Origin: Hirundichthys speculiger | Lineage: Eukaryota > Chordata > Actinopteri > Beloniformes > Exocoetidae | Length of the DNA: 64,000 bases | Direction of reading: 5' to 3' | Assembly (NCBI GenBank): GCA_018398805.1 | Contig: JAGFBZ010002395.1 | Coordinates: 1,426,001-1,490,000, forward strand | Shown: positions 34,188 to 45,475 of the stretch, one piece after another | Numbering within the stretch: the stretch's first letter is position 1 | Layout of the letters: the number at the start of each line of letters is the position of its first letter | Notes under the pieces: model-generated | Seen by the model: the letters and a program-made list of their open reading frames with translations, nothing else | Told to the model about the DNA's origin: nothing | The model's database searches: none | Translations under genes and position numbers: made by a program

Positions 34188-34962
34188 TACCAGTCCAAAA
34201 GACTTCTATCTTTTATTAGTCTCTTGCCAGTTTGGATTATTATCACAAAAGGATGTTTGATGTTAAGCAAGCCACAGTATGACCTACTACTTAGTTTAAC
34301 AAGATGTTGGCTGAAAAACATCTTCTTCTTAAAGTATTCTAAGGAAGTCGGAGCCCAAATTGCCTTAAAAATCTTTCACAGTTGCATTTCAACATGATTA
34401 TGAGATTTCCTCACTGCACAGCATGAAGCCTAATTACTAATGCCATATATCTACCCTGGCTATAATTATGAGCTCCTATGGAAATCCTTTCTCATTACTT
34501 CTCACTGTGTCGATATGTAACATAACATCAGTAGTTTTTCAAGAAATACATGCCTGGAATCAATCTCTTTAAAGAATTTGCATTCCCCTTACTGTCCTGT
34601 ATTTAACAATGCAAGAATAGAATAAAGAAACAGGAAAATGTATAAACATCAGACACATCTATGACTGATTAATAACTAATGAAGAACATAATCTCAGTAT
34701 TGTTTTAATCCCATAAAATAACATGGCTCTGCACTTCATGTGAACATAGAACTTAAATCAACTTAATTTGAAGACAAAGGATCCAACAATGCCTACAGAA
34801 GCTAGTGGCTATTGCCATGATCTGTAGTCATGGTTGTACTTTTATTTTATTTTTTTTATTTATTTATTGCTTACCGCTGTCATGGTGTGTATCATTCTCA
34901 GCAGTACTTTATGTTCTTTATTAGTAATTTATGTTGGACCACATGCCATGAGTTACAGAGAC
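34188..34962. other. Non-coding DNA between two transposons
   Basis: AT-rich, no recognised feature. Confidence 0.5.
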
Positions 34963-35323
34963 TAGAGATGTCCCGATCCAGCATTTTGAACTTCCGATCC
35001 GATACCGATATTTATTTGTACTTCCGATCCGATACCGATATCTGTCGATACCGATACCGGCCTATCTGAGCATGTATTAAAGTTTTAAGTCATCTAACCA
35101 ACTTACTTTGTTGTCAGACTCATGCTGAATAGGGTTTTACTCCTGATAATAACTAGCCAGCTGAATTAGGTGCATTTGAATAATACACATTGGTTGGTAA
35201 CGAGAAACTGACCTATTTATTCAACAAATCAACACAAAATAGACAAAATGATAAATAACAAACAGAAATGGCATCAGTAAACCACGGCTTTACAAGCCAT
35301 AAGTGCAGATAATATTGTTAATT

Positions 35324-35939
35324 GTATTAAGCAAACACAACCTGAGTTTAACCGTCTATTAACAGCATTAGTACCTGTGCTTTGACACTGTTTAGTCAGT
35401 GGCAGTTTGTCACGATTCCCAAACGTCCCAAACGTCCCAAACGGGGGTGGGGGGGTGGAGAGGAGCTCGAGTTGTCTCGCGCGGGGGGCGGGGTGTTTGT
35501 GGCTGCGCACTGAGCCCGACAGAGAGAGAGCAGTGTTGCCAACTTAGCGACTTTGTCGCTCTATCTAGCGACTTTCCAGACCCCCCTAGCGACTTAATTT
35601 GTAAAAAGCGACTAGCGACAAATCTAGCGACTTTTTCTGGTGATTTAGCGACTCACGCGCACTCAAACCGCTAGGTTTGAAGCCATCACTTGGCCGCTAA
35701 TGGCTGCTGTCTGCCTCGCGAGCCGCGCTTCTCTCTCTTTCTCTCTCTGTCGGGCACAGTGCACAGCCACAAACCAAACACCCCGCCCCCCACGCGAGAC
35801 AACTCGAGCTCCTCTCCCCCCCCCCCACCCCCCGTTTGGGACGTTTGGGAATCGTGACAAACTGCCACTGAACAGTGTCAAAGCACAGGTACTAATGCTG
35901 TTAATAGACGGTTAAACTCAGGTTGTGTTTGCTTAATAC
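35324..35939. repeat. Approximately 200-bp inverted duplication within the hAT-like element
   Basis: The left arm 35324-35530 (from GTATTAAGCAAACACAACCT to the GA run) matches the complement of 35740-35939 (from the TC run to GCTTAATAC) nearly throughout. Both share AACGTCCCAAACG / CGTTTGGGACGTTTGGGA, the G-rich or C-rich tract, GGAGCTCGAGTTGTCTCGC and its complement. The left arm has one extra AACGTCCC repeat. The approximately 209-bp loop is the AGCGAC-rich segment. Overlapping mirror-image open frames on opposite strands in the two arms are consequences of this duplication. Confidence 0.88.
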
Positions 35940-36050
35940 GTCTGACAGTCCGTCCGTCCGTCCGTCTGTGTCCATCCGTCGCATCTAGCGACTTCTAGCG
36001 ACTTCCGGGACAGCCTCTAGCGACTCTTCTCATTGGAGAGTTGGAAACAG
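35531..36050 (+). mobile_element. AGCGAC-rich segment, possible further nested element
   Basis: Starts CAGTGTTGCCAACTTAGCGA and contains about ten AGCGAC words (TCTAGCGACTTT and similar) at 35545-35655 and 35985-36026. It ends near GAGAGTTGGAAACAG. CAGTGTTGCCAACT and the complement of AGTTGGAAACAG are similar, so these may be decayed inverted ends of a separate teleost element, with one arm of the inverted duplication lying inside it. Also contains (GTCC)n at 35949-35966. Confidence 0.45.
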
Positions 36051-36279
36051 CTCGTGTGCTGAAGGTGTGCTGGAAAACCCGGAACGGATTTTGGAAAAAA
36101 ACTGGATCGGGAGTCTGGATCGGCATTTTTAGGGCTTGCCGATCCGATACCGATCCGCATTTTTTGCTCATATCGGCGGCCGATCCGATACGAATATCGG
36201 ATCGGGACACCTCTAACAGAGACCACATGGTTTTGTGAAACAAAGGACCACTGAAATGACTGCAACCCCCAACATGCTT

Positions 36280-37192
36280 TGCAATGTTTTATTGTTTTAT
36301 GGCAAGGTGTGAAGGGACATCATGCCCTTTTACTGGCTAAGGACTCCCATCTTACAGTAAGGGTTCCTGGCAAAGGTGAATCACGTCCCCCTCACATAAA
36401 TACCGGCTCCCTCCTCCCTCTACTTTCTCTGACCTCCTCTACCTGAGGCAAGCTGCACATCTCTCTGGCCTGCTCCAGCTGGCCAGAGTAAATTAGCCAA
36501 AGGCCTCCATTCCCTGGTAACCCTTCTGAGAAGTTCCCATGTGGTTGGGAGGACAACCACACGTCTTGTCGCCGTGACACGGCAACGGAGTGAGCCGCGA
36601 CGTACAAAAGAAGTGACACGTAGGAATCACCCGTGCGCCTTGGACGTGTGACCGGCCTCAGACGAACCAGGAAGGAAGACAGCCTGGCTGTTGCTGCGCA
36701 ACGCCACATTTCTCCGTTGACCACAAAGAGAGAAAGAGGAGGAGAGCCGCTCATGAGTACCAGCGGAGTGTACGTTCAACCCTGTGCTATACTACTGATC
36801 CTGGATCATCAATCCAGTTCCACGGACCCCACAACATAATCGATCGCTTCCGGAGCGATCCACGTAAGAGGCTTTTGTGTCTGGCCAGAGCTTAGTTTAG
36901 GGTTGTTGGCGGATTCCATTTTCTTGTGTATCACACATGCTTAGAACCGGACCATCGTTCCCGCCGTAACTGAATTTCATTCATGTGTGTTTTTTTTTAT
37001 TGCCAAAAGCAACTCCACTCTCCCGTGTCCCAGTTCAAAATGGTGCAGCTCGGTGAAGTGACTTCACATCACTGCATCTGTGGGAAAATGACAGAGTTGC
37101 TGTTGCTAGTTGATAAGAACATTCTAGCTTTACTGATTTCATTCTGTCTTTTCCTTTCCTTTCTTTTACTAACAACCTTCCGTTAGTCGGAA
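36280..37192 (+). other. CpG-richer stretch, possibly internal part of an LTR-type element
   Basis: Higher in GC and CpG than its surroundings (especially 36540-36960), with a TATA-like CATAAATACCGG at about 36395. No splice-flanked or recognisable frame; the minus-strand 120-codon frame (36392-36754) and the plus frame (36633-36839) show no known motif. It precedes the candidate LTR at 37241-37604. Class assignment is speculative. Confidence 0.3.
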
Positions 37193-37314
37193 GCCATCTT
37201 GGGAAGGGATGAGAACCCCATGTGATCTTGTATGCCATCTTGTAACACCCTATCGTGTGAGTCAGCGGCCATCTTGGTGACGGACGAAGTCACGTGACCT
37301 CGTCTGCCATCTTG
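37193..37314 (+). promoter_or_regulatory. Cluster of four YY1-type motifs with a palindromic E-box
   Basis: GCCATCTTG occurs at 37193-37201, 37234-37242, 37268-37276 and 37306-37314, all in the same orientation at 34-41 bp spacing. This is the core of the YY1 site (complement CAAGATGGC); the third copy, GCGGCCATCTTGG, is the fullest match. GTCACGTGAC at 37289-37298 is a perfect palindromic E-box of the USF/TFE type. The motifs are seen directly; binding and function are inference. Confidence 0.5.
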
Positions 37315-37604
37315 AAGTCCTCACGCCAGAAGTTAGAAGCTAGTTTATCTCTCACACACACACAGACACACACGCACATCCATAGTCTTCCAGCACACAT
37401 GTATAAGTTTACACTGGTTTCAATTGAATGTTTTATTTGCTTATGTTAGTCTAATTGTCTTTTAGTTAGTAGATATCAGGATTTTGATTCAAGTGTTTGT
37501 TTCATTTCATTTCATTTTCATTTTCGTTTCATTTTAATACTTGTGTTAATAAATTCTGATATATTTTAATGAGAGAAGTTGTTTGTGGTTATTTTACACA
37601 GTTT
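37241..37604 (+). mobile_element. Candidate LTR-like segment
   Basis: Starts TGTAACACCC and ends TTTTGTAACA, so it has 5'-TG...CA-3' ends, about 364 bp long. It contains AATAAA at 37548-37553, where a polyadenylation signal would lie. The sequence just before it, GGGAAGGGATGAGAA (37201-37215), is purine-rich like a polypurine tract. No matching target duplication, primer-binding site or second LTR was found. Confidence 0.28.
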
Positions 37605-38139
37605 TGTAACATTTGCTGGTTGAAGAGGTCTGTGCTCGGACTCACACCTTCTCTGTTGCTCTATAGCGCCACACCTGGTCACAGGCTGCCACGCATAGAA
37701 CAACAGCCATTTTGAGACTGATTGTGCCGTTTAGTCTTTGTTTCCTGATTTATCAGGTGGTTTCCCGTTTCAATTTCAATTTGTTAACTTTTCTGGTTAT
37801 TGGCAGACAGTTGGTAATAACCCCCCTCTTTTCACTAAACAGGCCCCTTATGCACAACAGTTAATATAAGAAAATGTCTTATTAGTTTGCACCTGTCTGC
37901 CCTCTGTACTTGACTCTGCACCTGGTTTCTAATCACTCCCCAACATCTAATAGTTTGTGGTTCAAGACCATGCTAAGAATGAAACTTCTACACTGCTAAA
38001 TTGAAAACAGCTTGAGGATTGTCAGCTACAGGGCAAACTAAAACTAACAGAAAAAAATATTTTAACCATATTTGTTAATGTGTGTAATTGAGACCATTAT
38101 TAAATACGGTTAGATGTGTTCTTTGCTGGTAAAGCAGTG
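37605..38139. other. Non-coding DNA, nothing recognised
   Basis: No clear feature, apart from one near-match to the YY1-type motif (AGCCATTTTGAG at about 37706). Confidence 0.45.
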
Positions 38140-38262
38140 CCCTGCAATGGTTTGACACCCTGTTCATGGCGTACCATGCCTTTTACTCAGAGACAGCTGG
38201 AATAGACTCCAGGAGATCATGAATAGGAAGAAATGGGTGGAGATAATGGATGGACAGATGAA
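38140..38262 (+). mobile_element. Degenerate SINE tail
   Basis: CACCCTGTTCATGGCGTACC, then GACAGCTGGAATAGACTCCA and a final AATGGATGGACAGATGAATGG-like tail correspond, with many changes, to the last third of the tRNA-derived SINE at 4438-4795, here in plus orientation. Confidence 0.65.
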
Positions 38263-41200
38263 TGGCCTTTATGAAAAAACATGCAAATTCTGACAGAAAA
38301 ACACAAAGGACAAAACATTAAACCATTTCTGTACACACAACAAATTTTAAAAGGTAAATATGAAGTGTTAACAGTTCATATTGTATATCCAGAAAGTGAT
38401 CATTACAGAAAAAAATAACTGGCAGATCATTCATGGGAATGTTCAGTACAGCTTTGCAACAACCGCATTTTGACTGAATGCTGGCAGAACTGTAATCGCT
38501 CTAAAAATGGAAAACTTTCACATCTTAAAAGAAGATTCTGGTATTTTTCACCCTCGGTCCTATCTTCTCTTGTTTAATATTGATGAGCACCAAAATGTCT
38601 GCAGTCAGACTCATATTGAGCAAGAGTATTATCACCAGCAACCACCAAGCAGCTCCAGTGTAATAAGGCAAGGCAATCATGCATCTCAATGTAAAAGTGT
38701 TTACATTTACAACTGATAGGCTCAGATTGTTATTAAAGGTGTCTGACATCATTATGGAAAGAAGCGCTACAGAGACATACTCTTGTTTACTTTTCGCTCC
38801 CTCTGCTCTCAGCTGTATCATCCTTCTCAGTGCCTCAGTTATTTGTGGGTATGTCAGGTGATATTTTCCAAAAGAAATATCAGAACTATTCCAATCAGAC
38901 CATGCCATTTATTTGTTGCGATCGCCTCACACTCACTGTACGCGCAGAAAAGACCAGCATTATTATATTGCTGCATGCCAGGGCTCAATATTTAGCTGAT
39001 TTATATTTAGCAATATTCTGCTATTTGGATGCCATATTAGATATGTGTGGCCTCTGTCATATTCTTTGAGCTGGAGGATACAGGAGGGCACCCTAGAAAT
39101 TATTCCAAAACCAGGAAAACAGTGGCAGTCAGAGGAAATGTCTTTATGCTCTTCGAGCAAGGAAATGCCCTCTGGTGTTTCATTTCTGGCAATGGTCATG
39201 TCATTCAAAATGATCTCCATGAACACAATGGAATGCAGTGTATGGCAGGCATCCATTTGTACTACATCGAGTCCCAACTTCAGCATGTCCTAGTCAGCTG
39301 AAGGTTGTCTGTGAAAACTTGAAAAAATGTGGCTTCGCATTCTCTCACCACCGTTTGAAAAAGCACAAACATCAACTCCTGTTTGACTTTAAAAAGCTTT
39401 GCTTTGCACTCCAACTGTGTAGCCTCTACTCTTCCAAGCGCACCTGCCTCATATGCATCACTCATGTGAAAACTGTTGTCTGCCTGCTCAACTGCCGCGA
39501 GCTTCAGAGTGAGACTGTTCCTGAAGGGATACTTGATATTCACTTCACTATATTGTATAGAACTATCCGAGTTTATCAGTTGTAGATGCTAAAACTTTTA
39601 CATGATTCCTCAGCAGTACCACATGGCCTCTGGTTGCTGCAAGATGTGACAATTACGGTGATTTGTTTAGAATGTTTTGTAATCAAGCAACGATTTATAT
39701 CTATGTCAATGGTTTATATCTGTACACAGGGTAAAATAAGGCTTGTGTCAAAAAAAGAAAAAAATCCTATAATTAGTATTAAAGAATCTGATGCTTACAT
39801 GATAGGATGAAAACTTAATGAAAAGTTGACATTAACAGCATACACATAGGGCTTTCATATGTGATATACAGTCTAACTGTAACAAAACCACTCTAATTAT
39901 CACCAGTAGTGGATTTCTTTTGTGATCCCAACCTGCTCTTTTGCTTTCTGCCCTCCTCTTGCTAACCTTGGTCTCCAGGATCACCACATTCATGAAAATT
40001 GATCGTCTGGGAAGCAGACACCTACAACCAATTCATCTTTGCTTGACCTCTAATGGCAAAGGTTTGTAGAAGCTAATTATTCAATCAAACTGCTCCTAGA
40101 AGCAATTCTCCTTGAAGCTATTTTGTCTCAGTTTTAGAGAAGAGCTCAGCTCGATTTGAGCCAGGTTGGTGGGATGGGAGTGTTTTGTTTTAGATAGCTG
40201 ACAACTGTAATCACTTCACTTTTGGGATTTAATCCCAACGGGGTGAGAATTAAAAACCTAGTGAATAAACAGTATCTGTCTAATGCATTGAAAGCCATTA
40301 AGTCTACACTTACTTACATATTTCCAATATGTTCAGAGTTTAATGGCATCGCTGTTCATGACCCCCTGTTATTTAGAAGTAATTAGTCTTTGACTGTGGT
40401 GACAGCTGTAGAAAATCCATGAATGGGCTCGGTGCTATGATTGATACCTTGTCATATAGTGCACATGATCCTGTGTGTGAGGCAAGCCATTAATCAAAGT
40501 GCTGACATGACAAGTAAATGACTGTAAAAACAGAGAAAAGGGGAAACGGTCTAATGGCATGCGGTTTCAGGGATATGCTGAGGATGAGTTTAACCTCAGT
40601 TATGACAGCTCTCAGGCTACTCTACACCTCCAAACATCATCTCCATTTCCTGAATGAGTGGCATCGCCGCTCTGTTCCGGAGCCTGTAATGACATTGAGG
40701 ATGTCCTTTAACAAACCTGTTACAGCTCCGGCTGCTTTATTGCTCATCTCTGCCTCACACTGTCATCGCTGCTGTTAGGGATTGGAGATCCTTGCTTAAA
40801 GAAAATTAAAAAAAAAATCAAAAAATTGCAACACAAACCATTCCTCCAGTTATGCAATTTAGAAGCCTTTTCACATGGCTAATGGTTGATTTGATTTTCC
40901 TATAGTGCTGCAGTCTATTAAATGCTGAAGGTCTTTGCTTATGTGCTGATATAAGCTTAGAATTGTTGTCTGTTCTGTCTCTTGATATCTGAGGTTTGGA
41001 GCACCAAGAGAGGGAGCTGTCTGCAGTACAAATGCATTTACTTAAATCTATAATTAATAAAAGCTTTCAGGATTTTTTATGCCTCGCTTGGTGGTCAACA
41101 GGATCAGGTGTAATGAGATGCCTGGAGGTTTTTGTAGAGATTTGTCTTGTTATTTATGCAGAGCAAACCGATCTTTGAACCAACAGACAGATAACTCTAG

Positions 41201-42562
41201 GATTGTTTTAGAAATTTATAATGTATCTCTTTGTATGTCTGAGAAAACATGAAATGTGCTTCTCCTGAATGATGTTGGCAGAGTTTCCCAAGAATGTCCC
41301 AAAGCAAAGCTATTTAACTAAAAGACTATTTCAGATAGCTCACTTTTACTGCATAATAAAACACCATGTGCCTAACTCCTACTCCACCTTGGCTGTATCC
41401 TGATAAGCTCATTTTAAAACATTGAATGCTGATGTTTTCACCGAAGTACATTTGTGGCCATTTACCTAAAAAAAAAATGGTTTTAGGCCTCCACGATTAC
41501 ATTTATGTATGCCCTGCTTTCCTTTAATGATTATATTGATCTTGAGAGTGAATTTAAGGGTTTAGACTGGTTTGAGATAAATATTTTTTTACATTCATGG
41601 AACCTGACCGGCCTCTTAGATTGCTTTCTTTCCTTTTGACACCGCTCTCTTTTTTCCCCTCTGTGTCAGTGACAAAGTGTAGTTAAAGATGTAGGTCTCA
41701 GTCACTCCTGTCATCACAGTATGTATTTTAGGTTCACATTGACAGTGGTAGAGGGTGACTGTTTCCCTCACAACTTACCCTTGTCTTGCACACATAGGAA
41801 TGACTCAGACTCTTGGATAATCATTTACAGAGTAAGTCCCTTTGCTCAAATGCGATGGCTCTGGAGCCTATTTTGTTTTCTCCATTTAGCGTATTTGGAG
41901 TGGAAAAAGGAAAAGAAAAAGGGAGGTCAAACGTTATGGCTGTGAGTGGAAAATGGTGCAAGAAAGTGGATTATTTTTTCCTTTCTTTTTTAAATATGTG
42001 CAGTGAAGGGGAGACACGTAGGAGATAAAGTGAGGCCGGCGTGTTCCAACATCAGACTTTTCACTCAAGGCCAGGCAATGATTTGCTGCTTGGATATAAA
42101 GATGAAAGAATCAGTGGAGAATGTCTTCTTTTTTTTTGAACAACATGGACACCCACACTTTTACTTAGCTTATCTCTTTCATTTCTTCAACTTTGACATA
42201 ATTCGAGCCTGAGGTGCAATGAAATTGCAATAGGATCTGGATGACGTATCAAAAAGCAAAAGCTTCCATCATGAATACTTTATTGGCTGGATGAATAGCT
42301 TAAGGTGACAAGCCTTGGGTCCCTCTCTGATACATATTGGAGTGTAGTAAAGTTGCAAATTGAGTGCAGAATTCTGTCTTTTCGTGCATGAAGGCTCTCT
42401 GCAGATAAATGCGAGCGATATGGTAATCTCTCTTGGATTACGTGTGGCTGCACTGCAAGGAGAGCTGTGACATGTCACATAGCCTGTTTTGAATTTTTGG
42501 TACAAGAGAGAAACTGAAAGCCTGTGACCTTGGCAGCCAGCTCTTTCCAAAGTGAGAATAAG

Positions 42563-42596
<34 letters not shown>

Positions 42597-44890
42597 GAGA
42601 AGAATGTTTCTGTAAAAATAGCTTCTTTTGAGATCCTAATCCATTTTCAGGTAACTGCATATCATGGCAATAACCTTATGTTCATTATTCAGAGGCATTA
42701 ATCATAGTATTTTTCCAGTCACAAAATCTCATCGCAAGCAGGAGATTTGCCCAGTGTTTGTTTTGCGCAGATGAATTCCAAAGCTGTATCAAAATAAAAT
42801 AAATTTTTCATCACGCTCCCCTTAACACTTTGTTTTCCTTTTGCTACATTGCTGCAGTAAAATATTAATGACAGGACACACACTGATAGTCATGGTGTCT
42901 TTGGCTCTGTTTTTCTGCCGCCTCTCCTGCTGCTTACTCTTCCTTCCCGTTGTTTCATAATCAGATCAGCGTTCATATCGTGCCCAAAGCTGCCAAGTGG
43001 AAAAAGGAGCAAGCTCAGTCAATGAGATTATGAATGTATGACTGCATCTCCAGTGTGTTGAGAAATGTTGTCTCCTTCACTACAAGTGCATAATATACAT
43101 CCCAAAATGTGTTAAAACTACCTCTTTTGTGTCAGATTGTTTTAGCCTCAGCTATAAGAAGTCAAACACAAAAGATTAACAGATTTCTCATCCTCTAGGT
43201 GGTGTGTTCCCTGTGATGCTAGAAGGAGCTGCCTAGCTCCACCCAGACTCTCCGACAAACATCTGATCAGGATGCTGATGGTGAACCTGTGATGGAGGCC
43301 TGGGCTTGATACTTGGTGAGCTTGTCATGTTTTTTCCAAGTCACTGCATATTAACTGCGTGCCGTTTCTGCTGCATTGTTGGCTCAGGCAGCCCTAACTA
43401 TGCTGAAAATGTGTGAGCAGTGGCGCATCAGCAGATTTAAGATGCAGCACCACATGGACTAACGGTGGGAATTCAATACGCAAAGTACACTTAAAACACA
43501 GGTGCGGAGCAGAAATGGGTCAAATATGCTTTTTTATTCTATTTCTTTGCTTTCCATTCTTTCTGTGAATTGGCATAAGTTTCACACAGTTAAGCAATAA
43601 GCAACCAAACAGGTGGAGTTTGTCAAATCAGTCACTTTGCCGTTCTGGTATGTGGTAACTAAATAAATCTGAATCAGGTTTCTAATTGCTCTCAGCAGGT
43701 TCAAACACAGTTGATGGAACATACTTGGAGCAAGACGCATACAGACATCAAACATATGGCTTCAGTGTGAAAACAATGACGTATGCACAACAGATGTGCA
43801 AGTTATATATACAGAACAAGTGACCAAAAACATACAAGGTCACAAACAGCACAAGCATGTGAGGGAGATTAGAATAAACAAATCAAGTCAATCGTGGTCT
43901 CAGTGCATCGCAAAGGTTAAAAAAATATTCATCAACAAAAAAATGTTTGAAAAAAATATAAAAAGATTAAAAAAAAGAAATTCAAACAGAGCACGCGAGG
44001 TTGAAGCAAAACACATCACATCAAGAACAAGTCTCAAGAAGCAACAAGAACCCCATGAACGAAAATCGAGGCCTGTGATTGGTTGCTACGACTGGCATTA
44101 CCTTGTCTATATATATCTATATATTATATATAGATATATATAGCTATTTTTGTATTTATACTTGCCTACAGTGGATTTAGATAACTATACACGTATGCTA
44201 TACCACAATCTGTATCATAAGCTTTTATATACAGAAATTTTAAGCACATTGGACATTTAGGTATTACAGTATTAATGTAATACTTCTGTAATATTTCTGA
44301 CATTAGTAACATTTGATCAAGGAGTTTACAAGAGTGGAGTTGAGGAGATACAGGGGCTCAGAAGTGGGATGGGTGTTGGTCTTAAATCTTTGGATTCTTA
44401 ATTTGATTTTCCATTTTAAAAGCTCAGTCTGACACCAACCTGATTCTTGATAAGAAATGACAGCTTTTACAAGTTTGAGAATAAAAAATAAATAAAATGA
44501 TTAAAGGATTTTTTTTCTTTCTTTTTTTGGTTTTTGTTTTTTTGTGTCAAACAAACACTGTCCAAGAATATGATCGGGGAATATACTATATATATCCTCA
44601 AAGGCAAGCTCACATTATAGTCTTTTCATCATCCCATCTTTTTGGTCAACTTGATTTTGACTTGGTGTCCTAATTTCTTGAGTACTAAAGCAAATTGTAA
44701 ACTGAAACAGGGGTAAAACAGGAATTTGAAGCACGAGGAGGAGATTACCCATGTCCCTGGTGCTCAAAAATACCCTTCTTTGACTCATTATCCTTCAAAG
44801 TACTGAGTGTTTCAGGTGATGTGAATGCATCTCAAATGGGCCATAAAATACTCTTGGAAATGATGCAGCGGTACGTGAACGCAGTTTCGT
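38263..44890. other. Long intron-like stretch with little repeat content
   Basis: No recognised repeat family over 6.6 kb apart from a (GA)n run at 42562-42601. Frames at 38525-38908, 38963-39286, 39047-39301, 39238-39585 and 39280-39543 overlap on both strands between 38.5 and 39.6 kb but show no known motif. A splice-flanked open segment at 39979-40061 is discussed as a finding. A splice-like segment at 43200-43315 has stops in all frames. TA-rich palindromic sequence lies at 44105-44145. Confidence 0.5.
42562..42601. repeat. (GA)n microsatellite
   Basis: Nearly uninterrupted GA repeats followed by GAAAGAGAGAAAGAGA. Confidence 0.95.
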
Positions 44891-44893
44891 TTC

Positions 44894-45140
44894 TTTTTTT
44901 TTTTTTTTTTTTCATTTTCATTTTATTGATTCATTCCAGGCATGTCAAAACAATCTTATAAATTATGACAATATTAACATGACATATTAGCATGAATCTA
45001 TGTATCAATGTAAATAAATGCATAATTTAATATGCATAGACACATATGCATACCCATACTTTTGAAATATATAGAACCTCTTGTACATAAATCTAAATAA
45101 TAAATGGACCTGTTTCCCCCCAAAAAATCAACAAACTAAA
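44894..45140 (-). mobile_element. LINE 3' end with poly-A (antisense)
   Basis: On the minus strand TTGTTTTGACATGCCTGGAA is followed by TGAATCAATAAAATGAAAATG and a 19-base A run (T run at 44894-44912 on the plus strand). This is the form of a retroposed LINE 3' end. The body upstream of the tail is AT-rich and may continue across the microsatellite to about 45540. Family not determined. Confidence 0.5.
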
Positions 45141-45423
45141 TCCATACCCAATGTATACATACCTATCTATTTACATATATACATACACATATACACAGAT
45201 ACACACACACACACACACAGAGATAGATAGAGAGATAGAGATATAGAGAGAGATATATAGATAGATATATAGATATATATATATATATATAATAGATATA
45301 GATAGAGATATATATATAGATAACATATATAGATAGAGATATATATATATATAGATATACTATATAGAGAGATAGATAGATATATATATATATATATATA
45401 TAGATATATATATATCTATATAC

Positions 45424-45454
<31 letters not shown>

Positions 45455-45475
45455 ATACACACACACATACAATAT
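45141..45475. repeat. Compound TA / GATA / GAGA / CA microsatellite
   Basis: About 330 bp composed of TATA, TAGATA, GAGATA and CA repeats, with several self-complementary TATATA blocks. The 101-codon minus-strand frame (45163-45468) is only translated repeat (YIYIYI). Confidence 0.95.

Larger units (their letters stand above)
34963..36215. mobile_element. hAT-like element of 1.25 kb with perfect 8-bp target duplication
   Basis: Begins TAGAGATGTCCCGATCCAGC and ends GGATCGGGACACCTCTA, inverted ends that match at 15 of 17 positions. The octamer ACAGAGAC flanks both sides (34955-34962 and 36216-36223). Subterminal regions are dense in CCGATCCGATACCGATA words in opposite orientations. No transposase frame. 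The middle holds a long inverted duplication and an AGCGAC-rich segment (separate entries). Confidence 0.9.

Noticed and set aside
35399..35915. Mirror-image open frames on both strands
   Set aside because: Produced by the inverted duplication inside the hAT-like element; low-complexity G/R-rich peptides.
43200..43315. Segment flanked by CTCATCCTCTAG and GTGAGC
   Set aside because: All three frames contain stops before the donor.
45163..45468. 101-codon minus-strand frame rich in Y and I
   Set aside because: Pure translation of the TA/GATA microsatellite.
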